A stretch of DNA of 64,000 bases from Pseudomonadota bacterium. GTDB taxonomy: Bacteria; Desulfobacterota; Binatia; Binatales; Binataceae. Under the pieces are notes generated by a model, which had not been told where the DNA came from, did no database searches, and was given only the letters and a program-made list of their open reading frames with translations. Shown piece after piece: positions 41,759-50,981 of this stretch. The stretch is taken from assembly GCA_021324885.1 (NCBI GenBank), contig JAJPIF010000014.1, positions 62,001 to 126,000 of the forward strand, read 5' to 3'. Both the position numbers and the translations under genes were made by a program. Positions within the stretch are counted from its first letter, which is position 1. Every line of letters starts with the position of its first letter.

Positions 41759-43567
41759 CTACGTCGAACCATCCTGCCGCCGAAGCAGCAGCATGTTGCC
41801 GGTACCGTCCAGGTAGGTTGGGCCGCTTTTCAAAACCGGCAGATAATCACGCATCTGTCGCGAGGCCAGGGCCTTGTAGGTGTCCTCGCCGACTATCAGG
41901 TACTCAGGCCAGCGCGCGGGATCGATGGCTACGACCGGAATAGTCATTCCACTGTAAAATGCGACATCATAGTTGAGTCCGAAAACATAGGCGGCCTTTG
42001 CCGTGCCGATAGTGCGCGCCGCCTGAGCGGCGAAATCCCTGAGAGTGATTGTGTTGGCGGTCGCGGGGAGCACGTACAGATTTGCCACCATCGAAAGGCA
42101 CGCAACCCCAGCCGCGGTGCAGGCCGCGAATTTGCCCGGCCCCGGAGCGGTTCGAGCCAGCAGATAGCCAATGGCGATCATGGCGGCGGCGATTGCCACA
42201 ACCGCCAGTCCATGGGCGCTGATCGCGGCGGCGAGCTGCGGTACGAACCCCGACGCCTTGATATCAAAGGCGGCCAGCGGTTTGCGCGCAAGATCGGGCC
42301 AAAGTTTGATCAGAGCGGCGCCGATTACACCCGCTATCGCCGCCGCGGCGAAGAACAGTCCCATCGCGGCCGACAGGATGCGCATGCACACTGGCGTTGA
42401 GATTCGCTCGAGTTCCCCGGCCAGATAAAGTCCGGCCATCGCGGCCAGCGCCGGATACAACGCAAGCAGGTAAACGCCGCGTTTGGCCTCGGCGAAGCTG
42501 TAGAACAGCAGGACGACGGCCAACCAGATCACGAGATAACGCAGGCGCGGATCGCGCGTCTTATCGCTGCGGGCCAGATGGAAAATTACGGCCGGCAGCA
42601 GGAGCGACCACGGCAGAAACCCGGCGAGCAGGGCCAATTCGACGAAGTAAAACGGATGGCCATGGCCGGGGTTCATCCCGGCGCGGTTGAGATAGGTATA
42701 AACATTTTCAGCCAGGATCTGTTTGTCAAAAAAGGCTTTGCCCCCGATCATGATCGCGGCGCCATACCAGCCGCCGGCCAGCACGCCCACCACGATCGCG
42801 CCCTTCACCAGATCGAGCCGCGCCAGCAGGTTTAATCGGCGCTCGACAGCCATAAACACCAGCGCGACCAGCGCGGGCAACACCACGCCGACCGGACCTT
42901 TGGCCAGCACCGCGAGGGCGAGCGCAAAATAAAGGGGCAGCCGGCGCGCGGTCAAATCCTCCGCTATCATCAGGAACTCGAAAAACGCGACTTCCATGAA
43001 AAAGGTCAGCGTCATATCGACCCGCGCGCCGCCGGCGGCCTGAAGATACTGGAAATTCGTGGCCAGGATGAGTGCGGCGAACAGGCCTGTGGCGGCGCTG
43101 AACAACCTGCGCACGTACAGATAGCAGCAAAGCACTCCCAGCGTCGCCAGGATCGCCGAAGGGAGGCGAATCGTCCATTCACCCAGCCCGCCGCTGATCA
43201 GCGCAAGTGACGCAATCAGCCAATGCATCAGCAGCGGTTTGGAAGGAATCTCCACTCCCGCGCGCATCGGCAACAGGAATGAAACGAGGCTGTGGCCTTT
43301 GAGCATATCAAGCACGGTCACCGCCTCGCGCGGTTCGCCTTTGGTATAGAGCGGATAACCGCCCAGGTTCACGAAAAAAGCGCTCAGACACAAAAGCGTC
43401 AGCAAGGGAATGGCAAACCGCGGCGCCGCCGCCCGCTCCAACCACTGCTCGACAAACTTTGCAGCCGCTGCAGGACTTTGCGGCGCAGACCGGCTGCAGG
43501 CCGCAGGCGCGGCGCTTTGCTCGATGTCAGGGAGTCGTTGCGCTGATCCTTCCGCGTTGGTCACCAC
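41759..43567 (-). CDS. ArnT-like GT83 glycosyltransferase 2
   Basis: 602 residues with about a dozen membrane helices. The catalytic loop LYTKGEPREAVTVLDML differs from classical ArnT (EPDEARYAE) but keeps Glu and Arg, and EIPSKPLLMHW follows. GGARVDMTLTFFMEVAFFE is typical of the helix 3-4 region. It transfers a sugar from a polyprenyl carrier to an envelope lipid or protein; the cargo is unknown. A soluble C-terminal part ends with a tyrosine-rich strand. It starts with GTG (43567), divergent from the ParB-like gene, with the strong inverted repeat at 43631-43660 between them. Confidence 0.83.
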   Translation of the reverse strand: MVTNAEGSAQRLPDIEQSAAPAACSRSAPQSPAAAAKFVEQWLERAAAPRFAIPLLTLLCLSAFFVNLGGYPLYTKGEPREAVTVLDMLKGHSLVSFLLPMRAGVEIPSKPLLMHWLIASLALISGGLGEWTIRLPSAILATLGVLCCYLYVRRLFSAATGLFAALILATNFQYLQAAGGARVDMTLTFFMEVAFFEFLMIAEDLTARRLPLYFALALAVLAKGPVGVVLPALVALVFMAVERRLNLLARLDLVKGAIVVGVLAGGWYGAAIMIGGKAFFDKQILAENVYTYLNRAGMNPGHGHPFYFVELALLAGFLPWSLLLPAVIFHLARSDKTRDPRLRYLVIWLAVVLLFYSFAEAKRGVYLLALYPALAAMAGLYLAGELERISTPVCMRILSAAMGLFFAAAAIAGVIGAALIKLWPDLARKPLAAFDIKASGFVPQLAAAISAHGLAVVAIAAAMIAIGYLLARTAPGPGKFAACTAAGVACLSMVANLYVLPATANTITLRDFAAQAARTIGTAKAAYVFGLNYDVAFYSGMTIPVVAIDPARWPEYLIVGEDTYKALASRQMRDYLPVLKSGPTYLDGTGNMLLLRRQDGST

Positions 43568-43630
43568 ACGGACTTAAACATACGGCGTCCGGCGGCGAAA
43601 GATAGCCGCCTGCTTGAACTGAATTGAAGA

Positions 43631-43660
43631 CCGGTGCGGATGTTGGCGCATCCGCACCGG
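43631..43660. repeat. Perfect 12-bp inverted repeat upstream of the ParB-like gene
   Basis: CCGGTGCGGATG (43631-43642) is matched by CATCCGCACCGG (43649-43660) across a six-base loop. It lies between the divergent ArnT-like and ParB-like genes, 64 bp from the former start and 180 bp from the latter. It could be an operator for a dimeric DNA-binding protein, a partition-like site, or the stem of a leader RNA; no T-run adjoins. Confidence 0.65.
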
Positions 43661-43839
43661 GCTGGCCTGACGTGCCGCAAGCATCGCGGACACAATCGAG
43701 GCTGGCCCCGATATTTTAGCGCAACAGGATACCCGGTGAATGGCGATTTGTGCGAGACTTGGGATGGCGCAAACGCCTCGCTGATACGATGCAGGTCAAG
43801 CGATCCGATGTCGCAGACGAACATTCCTTTGGATTGGCG

Positions 43840-44766
43840 ATGAACAACACGGTGCAACTGTCAGTCTATCCGCATAACGCCAGGCCGCCCGCCGCGATCC
43901 ATGAACTGGCATCGGCGATTGAAAAAGACGGCGGCGCCGCGCTGGCCGCCTATCAGGAACCACTGGGTTCGCATTGGCAGCTTTTTGCGATGGTTCCGGC
44001 GGCGAAACTGAAGCCCACGCCGTTTCAGCGCGACCTCTCTGCGGCTCACCTCAAACGCCTTACGGAGGTAATGAAGAAGCTGGACCGCTTTACCGAGCCG
44101 GTCGTGGTGGTGCGCGAGAAGGACGCCTATTGGACCCCCAACGGGAACCATCGGCGCGCGGCAGCGGCGAAGCTGGGAGGCGGCTTCATACCGGCGATCG
44201 TTATTCCGGAGCCGGCGGTAGCTTTCCAAATACTGGCGCTTAACACGGAGAAGGCTCACAACCTCAAAGACAAAGCGCTGGAAGTGATCAGGATGTATCG
44301 CGCCCACCTGGAGCGCACGCCGCAGGCGGCCGAGAAGGATTTCGCCTTTGAGTTCGAGCGCGCATACTTCGCCACGCTTGGAATCCTGTACGAGAAGAAC
44401 CGGCGTTTTTCAGGCGGCGTCTATGCGCCGCTGCTGAGCCGGGTCGATAACTTTCTGAGCGCGAAACTGAGCGAGGCGATCAAGGAGCGCGAGGAGCGGG
44501 CGGCACAAATCGAGCGCGCCGCGCAGGTGCTGGCGGCGCTGGTGGCGCGCGGCAAAAAGCGCGGACTATCGCATCCCTACCTGAAAAATTACATCGTGGC
44601 GCGATGCAATCCACTGACACGGGCGCGAAAAAATCTGCCGAGCTGCCGCGCGGCCTTGAACAGCCTGATTAAGGCGCTGGAGGAATTCGATCTGGGCGCG
44701 GTGCATTTCGGCCAGATTCAAAGCGCGGCGCAAATTGCCGCGGCCGTCGCGGTCGAGCCGCAATAG
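43840..44766 (+). CDS. Stand-alone ParB N-domain protein
   Basis: 308 residues. Residues about 55-120 form a ParB/Srx-like nuclease or CTP-binding domain: LKPTPFQRDLSAAHLKRL, then EPVVVVREKDAYWTPNGNHRRAAAAKLG, whose NGNHRRAA corresponds to the GERRxxA-type box. The rest (about 150-308) is helical and charged, with a coiled stretch (KEREERAAQIERAAQVL). It lacks the typical HTH of chromosomal ParB and no parA is next to it. The function is unknown; recent ParB-like proteins bind CTP and slide on DNA. Start chosen at the ATG for MNNTVQL; another ATG lies at 43789. Several DNA dyads surround the gene. Confidence 0.68.
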   Translation: MNNTVQLSVYPHNARPPAAIHELASAIEKDGGAALAAYQEPLGSHWQLFAMVPAAKLKPTPFQRDLSAAHLKRLTEVMKKLDRFTEPVVVVREKDAYWTPNGNHRRAAAAKLGGGFIPAIVIPEPAVAFQILALNTEKAHNLKDKALEVIRMYRAHLERTPQAAEKDFAFEFERAYFATLGILYEKNRRFSGGVYAPLLSRVDNFLSAKLSEAIKEREERAAQIERAAQVLAALVARGKKRGLSHPYLKNYIVARCNPLTRARKNLPSCRAALNSLIKALEEFDLGAVHFGQIQSAAQIAAAVAVEPQ

Positions 44767-44906
44767 CCGAATAGCGCGCAGTTTTGTTCGTATTAGCGGC
44801 TTGATTCGCTCTGGCGGTCCGACTTGCTTGACGCCTGAGGCGCACAAAGTAACAATAAGTTGGCCACCCTTGATTGTGTCCGCTGTGCTCGGGCGCATCA
44901 GGCCAG

Positions 44907-44938
44907 CCCGGCGCGGGCGCGGCAACGCCCGCGCCGGG
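44907..44938. repeat. Perfect 13-bp inverted repeat
   Basis: CCCGGCGCGGGCG (44907-44919) pairs with CGCCCGCGCCGGG (44926-44938) around a six-base loop CGGCAA. It is 141 bp after the ParB-like stop. No U-run follows on either strand, so a classical intrinsic terminator is not supported; a protein-binding dyad or a stable RNA stem is possible. Confidence 0.6.
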
Positions 44939-44975
44939 TGATTCCAGGACCGACTTTCCTCGCCCCCTCCACGCT

Positions 44976-44989
44976 CGCCGATATCGGCG
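44976..44989. repeat. 14-bp perfect palindrome
   Basis: CGCCGATATCGGCG reads the same on both strands with no spacer. Palindromes of 14-16 bp are typical binding sites for dimeric regulators and ParB-like proteins. It differs from the canonical parS sequence. It lies 38 bp beyond the 13-bp inverted repeat downstream of the ParB-like gene. Confidence 0.5.
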
Positions 44990-45437
44990 CGGTCAGTTCA
45001 ATTACGTCGCGCAATGCCGCGCATCTGTGAGCGCCAGGAATCCGATCTGACCGCCAATTCATCCGTTTGCGATACAAAGTCATCAATTACATTTCATTCG
45101 CTACTACGCCGACTCAGGATTCGAGCTTACGACTACTGAAGTATACATCGCGGCTTTGGCGTAGCAAGTAGATCTTACGCGCGGCGCGAGGTTTTCGGAA
45201 TAAAATGCAGCTTCACCCGCGCACAATTTGCACGAAATGGATTCTGAACCAAGCGAGCCGTTCGGAAATGAGTAGTCAGAACGAAATTTATTAACTAATA
45301 GATATATTTGATGCGGTATGTGTGTCAGCAGATCGCATAAAAAAGATTTTCCGCAATCTGCTTCTCTCGCTCTGGTTTGTCCCGAAGGAGAGAAGCCGGG
45401 GAAGGCAGCCATCTTTTATCCAGGTCGCGGGCGGCGG

Positions 45438-45464
45438 AAAAAAAAGGGCCGCCGAAGCGGCCCC
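45438..45464 (-). terminator. Intrinsic terminator of the DUF1329 gene
   Basis: Read on the minus strand, a GC-rich stem GGGCCGC-TTCG-GCGGCCC (45446-45463) is followed at once by eight T residues (45438-45445). The ultra-stable TTCG tetraloop and the T-run make this a textbook rho-independent terminator. It begins 26 bp after the stop codon of the DUF1329 gene. Confidence 0.95.
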
Positions 45465-45489
45465 TGGGGATCGAAGCAATTGGAGTTTG

Positions 45490-46833
45490 CTATCTCATGA
45501 CGGTGTCGAGACCGCCGGGCGACGATAACGTGGCGACGTCGCGGTACTTCGCCGGCACCTCGTCATCGATCGTCGAGCGCTCGTCGTTGTTGGCGGTGGC
45601 ATGCTTGTTCTGGAAATCCCACTCCAGGCTCATCCCGGTGGTGTAGGTCAGGATTGTGTTTTCACCGTGGAACTCATGCGGCACCAACGCCTCCCACAGC
45701 ACTTTGTAGAGCTTGCCGGTGCGGTCGTAGCCCTCCGCCCCCTCCATCGCGCCGATCTTGGTCTGCCGGTCAATATAGAACACGCGATGCGAGTAGCAGT
45801 AGGCGCCCATGATCGGGAGCGGCTGCAGATCGATAATGTCGTAGGTGCGGAGTTCCCATTTGTTGGTTCCGGCTTTGGGCCATCCGGGCAGGGTGCCCGA
45901 ACTGGTGCCGCCGCCGCCGATATAAGCCGCCGCCGAGTAGGCCTTGGCCGGATCCATAATCACGGTCAGCAGCTTCTTGGCGCCCAGGTAGTGCGCGTCG
46001 AAGTTGGTGGGCATCCATCCGCCGTCGTCCTGGACGTAATCGGTGCCCAGCACCGGCGAGCATCGCGCGGCCGATGACAAGCGCAGCGAACGGCGCAGCG
46101 AAGGCAGAAAGACGTAGTTCTCCTGGAACCGCGCCGGGTCCGACGGCTGAAGCTGCAGTTCGGTGGTGTACTTCGACTGTTCGGGCGAAGCGATCAGGTA
46201 GCGGGCGGCAAACAGGACCCCGTTTGCGTAAGGCAAGGTGACGGGCATGCCAGGCTCGCTCAGATGGGACAACTGGTACCAGGTATCGTCGGTTTCCTCT
46301 TTCGATACGTTGTCGTACTGATCGACGATCCAGTCGTAAGTGTAGTAATGGAGAATCGCCGGCCGGAACACGAGCCAGGCATTGTACATGATTTCGGCGG
46401 CTTTGTTGGGCCCGCTGGGATTGGGAAAAGGCACACCCGCGGTATAGTTCTTGATGGTCCAGCCGCCAGTCGAGAGTTTTTCCAGAGTCGCCTGTCCGCC
46501 GTACTTTTCGGTGTCCTCACGAAATTTTTTCGGCAGGGGAAAATCATGGGTGGGGCCGACCTCGATCGTGAACTCCGGTTGCGGCCCGATTTTCCAGTGA
46601 TAATCGCCGCTGTACAGCGCCTGCAACCAGACCGGCATGAACTGGCGGTATTGTTTCCAGTTCTGCACAGTGATTTTGGTGCCGGGTGCCACGGTGTCGG
46701 CCGAGGTGGCATCGGCGAGGGCCTTGAAATTGGCCTCGTCGAACATGGTTTCCGCGCGCGCGTTGCGGACCAGGAACAGGAGCGCGCACAGGCTTGCGAG
46801 CCCTCCAAGCACGGTCAGGGTTCGTATTCTCAT
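45490..46833 (-). CDS. DUF1329 family exported protein (outer-membrane lipid-associated)
   Basis: 447 residues with an N-terminal signal segment (LTVLGGLASLCALLFL, processing near NARA-E). The body matches DUF1329 (PF07044), a LolB/LolA-like outer-membrane fold found next to efflux and lipid-export genes in many proteobacteria. Aromatic-rich strands such as YYTYDWIVDQYD and a C-terminal SLEWDFQNKHAT are typical. It probably handles a hydrophobic ligand in the periplasm. Its frequent partners (DUF1302, RND/MMPL pumps) are absent here. ATG 46833 is chosen; a TTG two codons upstream also follows the GGGAGGA site. It is monocistronic with its own terminator. Confidence 0.85.
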   Translation of the reverse strand: MRIRTLTVLGGLASLCALLFLVRNARAETMFDEANFKALADATSADTVAPGTKITVQNWKQYRQFMPVWLQALYSGDYHWKIGPQPEFTIEVGPTHDFPLPKKFREDTEKYGGQATLEKLSTGGWTIKNYTAGVPFPNPSGPNKAAEIMYNAWLVFRPAILHYYTYDWIVDQYDNVSKEETDDTWYQLSHLSEPGMPVTLPYANGVLFAARYLIASPEQSKYTTELQLQPSDPARFQENYVFLPSLRRSLRLSSAARCSPVLGTDYVQDDGGWMPTNFDAHYLGAKKLLTVIMDPAKAYSAAAYIGGGGTSSGTLPGWPKAGTNKWELRTYDIIDLQPLPIMGAYCYSHRVFYIDRQTKIGAMEGAEGYDRTGKLYKVLWEALVPHEFHGENTILTYTTGMSLEWDFQNKHATANNDERSTIDDEVPAKYRDVATLSSPGGLDTVMR

Positions 46834-47244
46834 TTCCAAACTATCCTCCCGTTTCCGAGCAGCGCTCGGTTGTCAGCGCATCAATTCGAAACCGGCTGGA
46901 TGGAACAATTCACAGTGGCGGCTGACGGATCGAGCTGGCGGTCGCCGCCGGCAGGAGGATTCGGGCGCGCAGCTTAAACTGCGGCCCTCCATGTGAAACC
47001 CCATGGTAAGCACCCCATCCCCGAAGAATTTTTCGAGCCAGCCAAGCCTGGAGTGCAAAGTAGCAGTCAGTCGGAGCAACCACGCGGGGCCGCACGCACA
47101 CGCCTTCAGAGCAGTCCATCAAGGCCAGTAGCTGTCTCGTATTAGTTGTTCAGCCAAAAGGTGTCAAGCGAACCGCAAGACCCTCAGCGGACGCCCCGAA
47201 AAATCGCGGTTGAGGCACTTTTGATGGAGCGCCGGACCGCCATT
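46834..47244. other. Intergenic region upstream of the DUF1329 gene (411 bp)
   Basis: No protein is supported here. It must contain the DUF1329 promoter and, near its left end, a GGGAGGA ribosome binding site on the minus strand. It also lies downstream of glyA, but I could not find a clear glyA terminator with a T-run. Confidence 0.4.
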
Positions 47245-48498
47245 TCAATCGCCATCCAGGACGATGCCGGGAGCGGGAAACCCGCGGCACATCGAGCGGA
47301 CCTCTTCGCCGATCCGCGCGATTGCCGCGTCGTCGTTGACCTGCCGGATCACCTGGTCGATCCAGCCCGCCACCTGCCGCATCTGCTCCTCGCCCATCCC
47401 ACGGGAGGTTACGGCGGGAGTGCCCAGCCGGATACCGCTGGGATTGAAGGGTTTGCGCGGGTCATAAGGAACGGTGTTGTAGTTGCAGATTATCGCGGCT
47501 TTCTCCAGCGCCCTGGCGGCTTTCTTTCCCGGCACGTTTTTGTTCGTCAAATCGACCAGGATCAGATGGTTATCGGTGCCGCCCGAGACCAGATCGAAGC
47601 CGCGGTCCATCAATTCTTCCGCCATCGCGCGGGCATTGCGGACAATCTGATGCCCATAATGCTTGAATGCGGGCGTTGACGCTTCCTTGAGCGCAACCCC
47701 GATGGCGGCGGTCGTGTGATTGTGCGGGCCGCCCTGCAGGCCGGGAAAGACGCTGCGGTCGATGCGGTCGGCGAATTCCTTGCGGCACAGGATCATTGCC
47801 CCGCGCGGCCCGCGCAGCGTCTTGTGGACGGTCGTCGTAACCACGTCGGCATAAGGAAACGGACTGGGATGGGCTCCGGCGACCACCAGACCGGCGATGT
47901 GCGCGATGTCAGCCAGCAGCAGAGCGCCGACTTCCTTCGCAATTTCGCCAAAGATGCGGAAGTCGATCTGGCGCGGATAGGCGGTGGCTCCCGCCACGAT
48001 CATCTGCGGGCGTTCGCGCAACGCCATCTCACGTACGGCGTCATAATCCAGCCGCCGCGTTTCACGATCCACCGTGTACTGGACCGATTTCCAGAATTGC
48101 CCGGTAACGCTGATGTTCCAGCCATGGCTCAGATGACCGCCATGCGGCAGCGCCATCCCCATGATCTTGTCGCCCGGTTTGAGCAGCGCGCAGTACACGG
48201 CAAGGTTGGCAGGCGACCCGGAATAGGGCTGGACGTTGGCGTGCTCGGCGCCGAACAGCGTCTTCGCGCGCTCGATCACCATCGTTTCCAGTTGGTCCAC
48301 ATAGCGCTGCCCTTCGTAGTAGCGCCTGGTCGGATAACCTTCGGAATACTTGTTGGTCAGAACCGAGCCGCTGGCTTCGAGCACGGCCCGCGAGACGTAA
48401 TTTTCCGATGGGATCAGGCGCACGCTTTCCACCTGGTAGCGTTCTTCCTGTCTGATCAGCTCGTAAATTTCCGGATCGGTCTCTTTGAGTGCCTGCAC
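47245..48498 (-). CDS. glyA: Serine hydroxymethyltransferase
   Basis: 417 residues. SHMT interconverts serine and glycine with tetrahydrofolate and supplies one-carbon units. The PLP lysine is in VTTTVHKTLRGPRG, and ENYVS, YPGRRYYEG-like YPTRRYYEGQ, and the ALLKPGDKIMGMALPHGGHLSHG block are typical. It starts at a GTG (48498) with an AGGAG site eight bases upstream. In related lineages glyA is in the acpP-fabF-rpiB-glyA-nrdR group; here it stands apart, 137 bp downstream of a flavoprotein gene on the same strand. No glycine riboswitch was recognised ahead of it. Confidence 0.97.
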   Translation of the reverse strand: MQALKETDPEIYELIRQEERYQVESVRLIPSENYVSRAVLEASGSVLTNKYSEGYPTRRYYEGQRYVDQLETMVIERAKTLFGAEHANVQPYSGSPANLAVYCALLKPGDKIMGMALPHGGHLSHGWNISVTGQFWKSVQYTVDRETRRLDYDAVREMALRERPQMIVAGATAYPRQIDFRIFGEIAKEVGALLLADIAHIAGLVVAGAHPSPFPYADVVTTTVHKTLRGPRGAMILCRKEFADRIDRSVFPGLQGGPHNHTTAAIGVALKEASTPAFKHYGHQIVRNARAMAEELMDRGFDLVSGGTDNHLILVDLTNKNVPGKKAARALEKAAIICNYNTVPYDPRKPFNPSGIRLGTPAVTSRGMGEEQMRQVAGWIDQVIRQVNDDAAIARIGEEVRSMCRGFPAPGIVLDGD

Positions 48499-48635
48499 GT
48501 CGTGAACTCCTGAGCCCTAGCTTACCGCCAGGGCAGGTGCCATTCCACGATTGAGCGCAGAGCCGGGCTGGATAATCGCGATCGAGGTGCTTTCGCGCAT
48601 TTTCATGCGCTGCAAAAGTGGATAGATAAATCTGC

Positions 48636-49994
48636 CTATTGCAGGTCGGGTGGCGTGACCTTTGCGATCCACGCGCGATAATTGCCATCGTAGCCTCGTG
48701 CGCGCTGCAGTGCCTTGATCCGCTCGTGCAGGCGCGCAACCGCCTGCGCCGACAGCGGCGGCTTGGCCGCGATGGCGACGGCGACATCCTCGGCCTGCTG
48801 ATGGGCGCGGCTGCGCTCCGCCTTGCCCAGCGACAGACACTCCTCGCTCAGGCCCAGATAGCTTTCCGCCACCCGGATTCCGATTTCAGTGCCGCTTTCG
48901 AGCGAATCCTTGATGTTGCCCTTTCCGCTGAGGACGTTGCCTGCGGCAAAAACCGCGGTGTCGTTGTCCAGCAGCAGTCCGCAGCGGGCGTCGGCGTAAC
49001 GGTAAACCTCGCCCTCAGTTGGAATATCCGCAATGGGTTCAGGGATGCTGCCGATTGAACTGACGACGAAGGGAGCGCGCACTTCCTCCTCGGTGTGCGG
49101 GATTATCCGCGCCTGGCCGTCGACCACTTCCGTCCTGCTCAGGCGCAAACCCACCAGGCGTCCGTCCTGTTCGATCAGCCCGGTGGGGGCGCGAAGGTCC
49201 TGGAATTCGAATAGATATTTGCGCTGCGCCTTTTCCAGAATCTTGGCGCGCGCCTGGCGCAACGCTTCGGCCCGCTTCGCGGTGGCGTCGGACGGGATAT
49301 CCGACAGCGGCATGTCCAGAACGCGCCGGCGATAGAACAGCCGGCAGGGCGCGATTCCCAGTTGCGCCCAGGTCAGGCCGTGATGCTTGAGCACGGCTTC
49401 GATCCCCTCGCGCTCCAGCTTGACCATGTCCTCGATGATATTTCTGGCGGCCAGGGCGTCGAGCGTGGCGGTGATCTGGAGCACCTTCACCACGTCGATC
49501 GAGGCCAAACCGCCGCCGATGACGATGCCACCTGGGGGCAGTTCGTAGCGCGTACCCTGATAACTTTTTTCCTGATGATGATTGAACCAGTAAATCAGGG
49601 AGTTCTGGTAGATCAGGCCGCGGCCGACAAACCGATCGGCTCCTTCCAGCGGAAAAGGCCGATCGCGCCACGCTCCGTTGGCCAGGATGAGGGCGCTAAG
49701 GCCCCAATGATGGGCCAGATCGTCGAACTGAAGGTCGCGGCCGAGCTGGGTCAGCGGCACGAATTCGATATTTGGATGGTCCAGCCGCGAGTTGATTTCT
49801 TCATACTCCTCCTTGCGCTGCTTGACATGCCATCGCGGCAGACCGTCTTCAATTTTGCCGTAAGGACGCGGGTTTTGCTCGAACACTGCAACCAGTGCTC
49901 CGCGCTCGGCAAGTATATGAGCAACCTCGGAACCAGCGGTCGCGCCGCCAATCACCGCGACCACATGGCGCGCGAGAGAGTTATCGATGGCCAT
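48636..49994 (-). CDS. Ferredoxin-NADP reductase-like FAD/NAD(P) oxidoreductase
   Basis: 452 residues. An FAD-binding motif VAVIGGATAGSEVAHILAERG (short of the usual GxGxxG at one place) and a second nucleotide site GGIVIGGGLASIDVVKVL are seen. Residues YGKIEDGLPRWHVKQRKEEY match the FprA/adrenodoxin-reductase and glutamate-synthase small-chain pattern, which pass electrons between NADPH and a ferredoxin. A C-terminal tail (about 375-452) is unusual. The start is ATG 49994 with a GTG three codons earlier. It lies upstream of glyA on the same strand. Confidence 0.8.
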   Translation of the reverse strand: MAIDNSLARHVVAVIGGATAGSEVAHILAERGALVAVFEQNPRPYGKIEDGLPRWHVKQRKEEYEEINSRLDHPNIEFVPLTQLGRDLQFDDLAHHWGLSALILANGAWRDRPFPLEGADRFVGRGLIYQNSLIYWFNHHQEKSYQGTRYELPPGGIVIGGGLASIDVVKVLQITATLDALAARNIIEDMVKLEREGIEAVLKHHGLTWAQLGIAPCRLFYRRRVLDMPLSDIPSDATAKRAEALRQARAKILEKAQRKYLFEFQDLRAPTGLIEQDGRLVGLRLSRTEVVDGQARIIPHTEEEVRAPFVVSSIGSIPEPIADIPTEGEVYRYADARCGLLLDNDTAVFAAGNVLSGKGNIKDSLESGTEIGIRVAESYLGLSEECLSLGKAERSRAHQQAEDVAVAIAAKPPLSAQAVARLHERIKALQRARGYDGNYRAWIAKVTPPDLQ

Positions 49995-50251
49995 AGCTTT
50001 CACATCCGGTCGAAAATTTCTTGCGGGCTCGGGAACCGGCCGGAACTCGTGGCCTAATCATTTTACACCTTACGCCCGGCCCAATGTCGGCGTGTGAGCA
50101 TAGGACAGGAGCATCATTGGCTCAACCACCTTATCAGGAGGATGTTCCACTGCTCTTTGCTGCTGCGCGTGACTACGCCGCAGCCTTGCACGGTCGGGCG
50201 CCGGCGTGGTTTCGTATTGATCGACCCGATGAGGCGGCGTTGATCGATCCG

Positions 50252-50926
50252 ATGAAGCGTCACAAACCCTTTCTTCCGGCTGTAATTGCGATGGTTTGGT
50301 TTGGCTGCCTGTTGATGGCGACACCCCTTGCGGTTCGTGCCGACAGCGACGTGGCGGTCGGTGAGCAGCACGAAATGCCGTTCCCAGCGGATCAAACGCT
50401 GGATCTGGTCGAGGGAGTGCTGCGCGGTGAAGGCCTTCTGTTCGACGTGTTGCCGGATAATTCGATCGTAACTTTGTGGAAACCGGCCGACACCAGCGCC
50501 GGCTTTTTCCATTCGTTGGCCGGGATGAATCCCCGGTATCGCTACGAAATCACCCTCGTCCCGGAAGGCGGATCCAAGACCAAAGTTATCGTCAACGTGC
50601 GCACCGAATATATCCCGGAGGCGGAAATCGCCAAATATAAGGCGAGCCAGCGTTTCAATATGTTCAAGGAACTGGATCAATTGGCCGCCGATCTCCCGCC
50701 CGCCAGCCGTACGCCCAATCGCGGCGGCGTCAATTTCACGCTGCTCCCAAATGAGGACCTCAAGGGTTTGGCCCGCCGGGTGACCGGCAATGCCGACAAC
50801 TGGAAGGCGATTGCCGACCGCAACGGCCTGACCTCGCCCACTGACGTGACGCCGTTTCAAACCATCTGGGTGCCCGATTCGCTGATCAAGGGCGCCACGC
50901 AACCGCCCCAGCCACGGTCCCCCTGA
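50252..50926 (+). CDS. Exported protein with C-terminal LysM-like domain
   Basis: 224 residues. Signal peptide at MKRHKPFLPAVIAMVWFGCLLM with a likely cut after AVRA. The middle (about 35-150) is an unrecognised domain, and the C-terminus (about 162-215) resembles a LysM peptidoglycan-binding motif (LPNEDLKGLARRVTGNADNWKAI, then IADRNGLTSP). It is expected in the periplasm or on the wall. The frame is open upstream to 50021, but only the ATG at 50252 starts a signal peptide. Confidence 0.65.
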   Translation: MKRHKPFLPAVIAMVWFGCLLMATPLAVRADSDVAVGEQHEMPFPADQTLDLVEGVLRGEGLLFDVLPDNSIVTLWKPADTSAGFFHSLAGMNPRYRYEITLVPEGGSKTKVIVNVRTEYIPEAEIAKYKASQRFNMFKELDQLAADLPPASRTPNRGGVNFTLLPNEDLKGLARRVTGNADNWKAIADRNGLTSPTDVTPFQTIWVPDSLIKGATQPPQPRSP

Positions 50927-50981
50927 AAAGTTTGCCTATCGGCTGGCGGCCGCCCAGCGCAGGGGCGGAATTCCCGTTTCC

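Larger units (their letters stand above)
44767..45489. other. 723-bp convergent intergenic block with an AT-rich core
   Basis: A long gap between the ParB-like gene and the DUF1329 gene, which point towards each other. I find no convincing protein. About 45060-45360 is markedly more AT-rich than the rest of the window. It holds three dyads: 44907-44938, 44976-44989, and an imperfect pair at 45328-45336 and 45353-45361 (one mismatch in nine). A DUF1329 terminator lies at 45438-45464. It may contain a small RNA or protein-binding sites, or be a remnant of acquired DNA. Confidence 0.55.

Noticed and set aside
44907-44938. Terminator of the ParB-like gene
   Set aside because: The stem is perfect but lies 141 bp after the stop and has no U-run on either strand, so I list it only as an inverted repeat.
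45104-45412. 102-aa open frame on the minus strand
   Set aside because: It crosses the AT-rich non-coding block, starts without a ribosome binding site and has no recognisable domain or bias.
48499-48635. Glycine riboswitch ahead of glyA
   Set aside because: The leader is short and none of the conserved glycine aptamer cores is recognisable.
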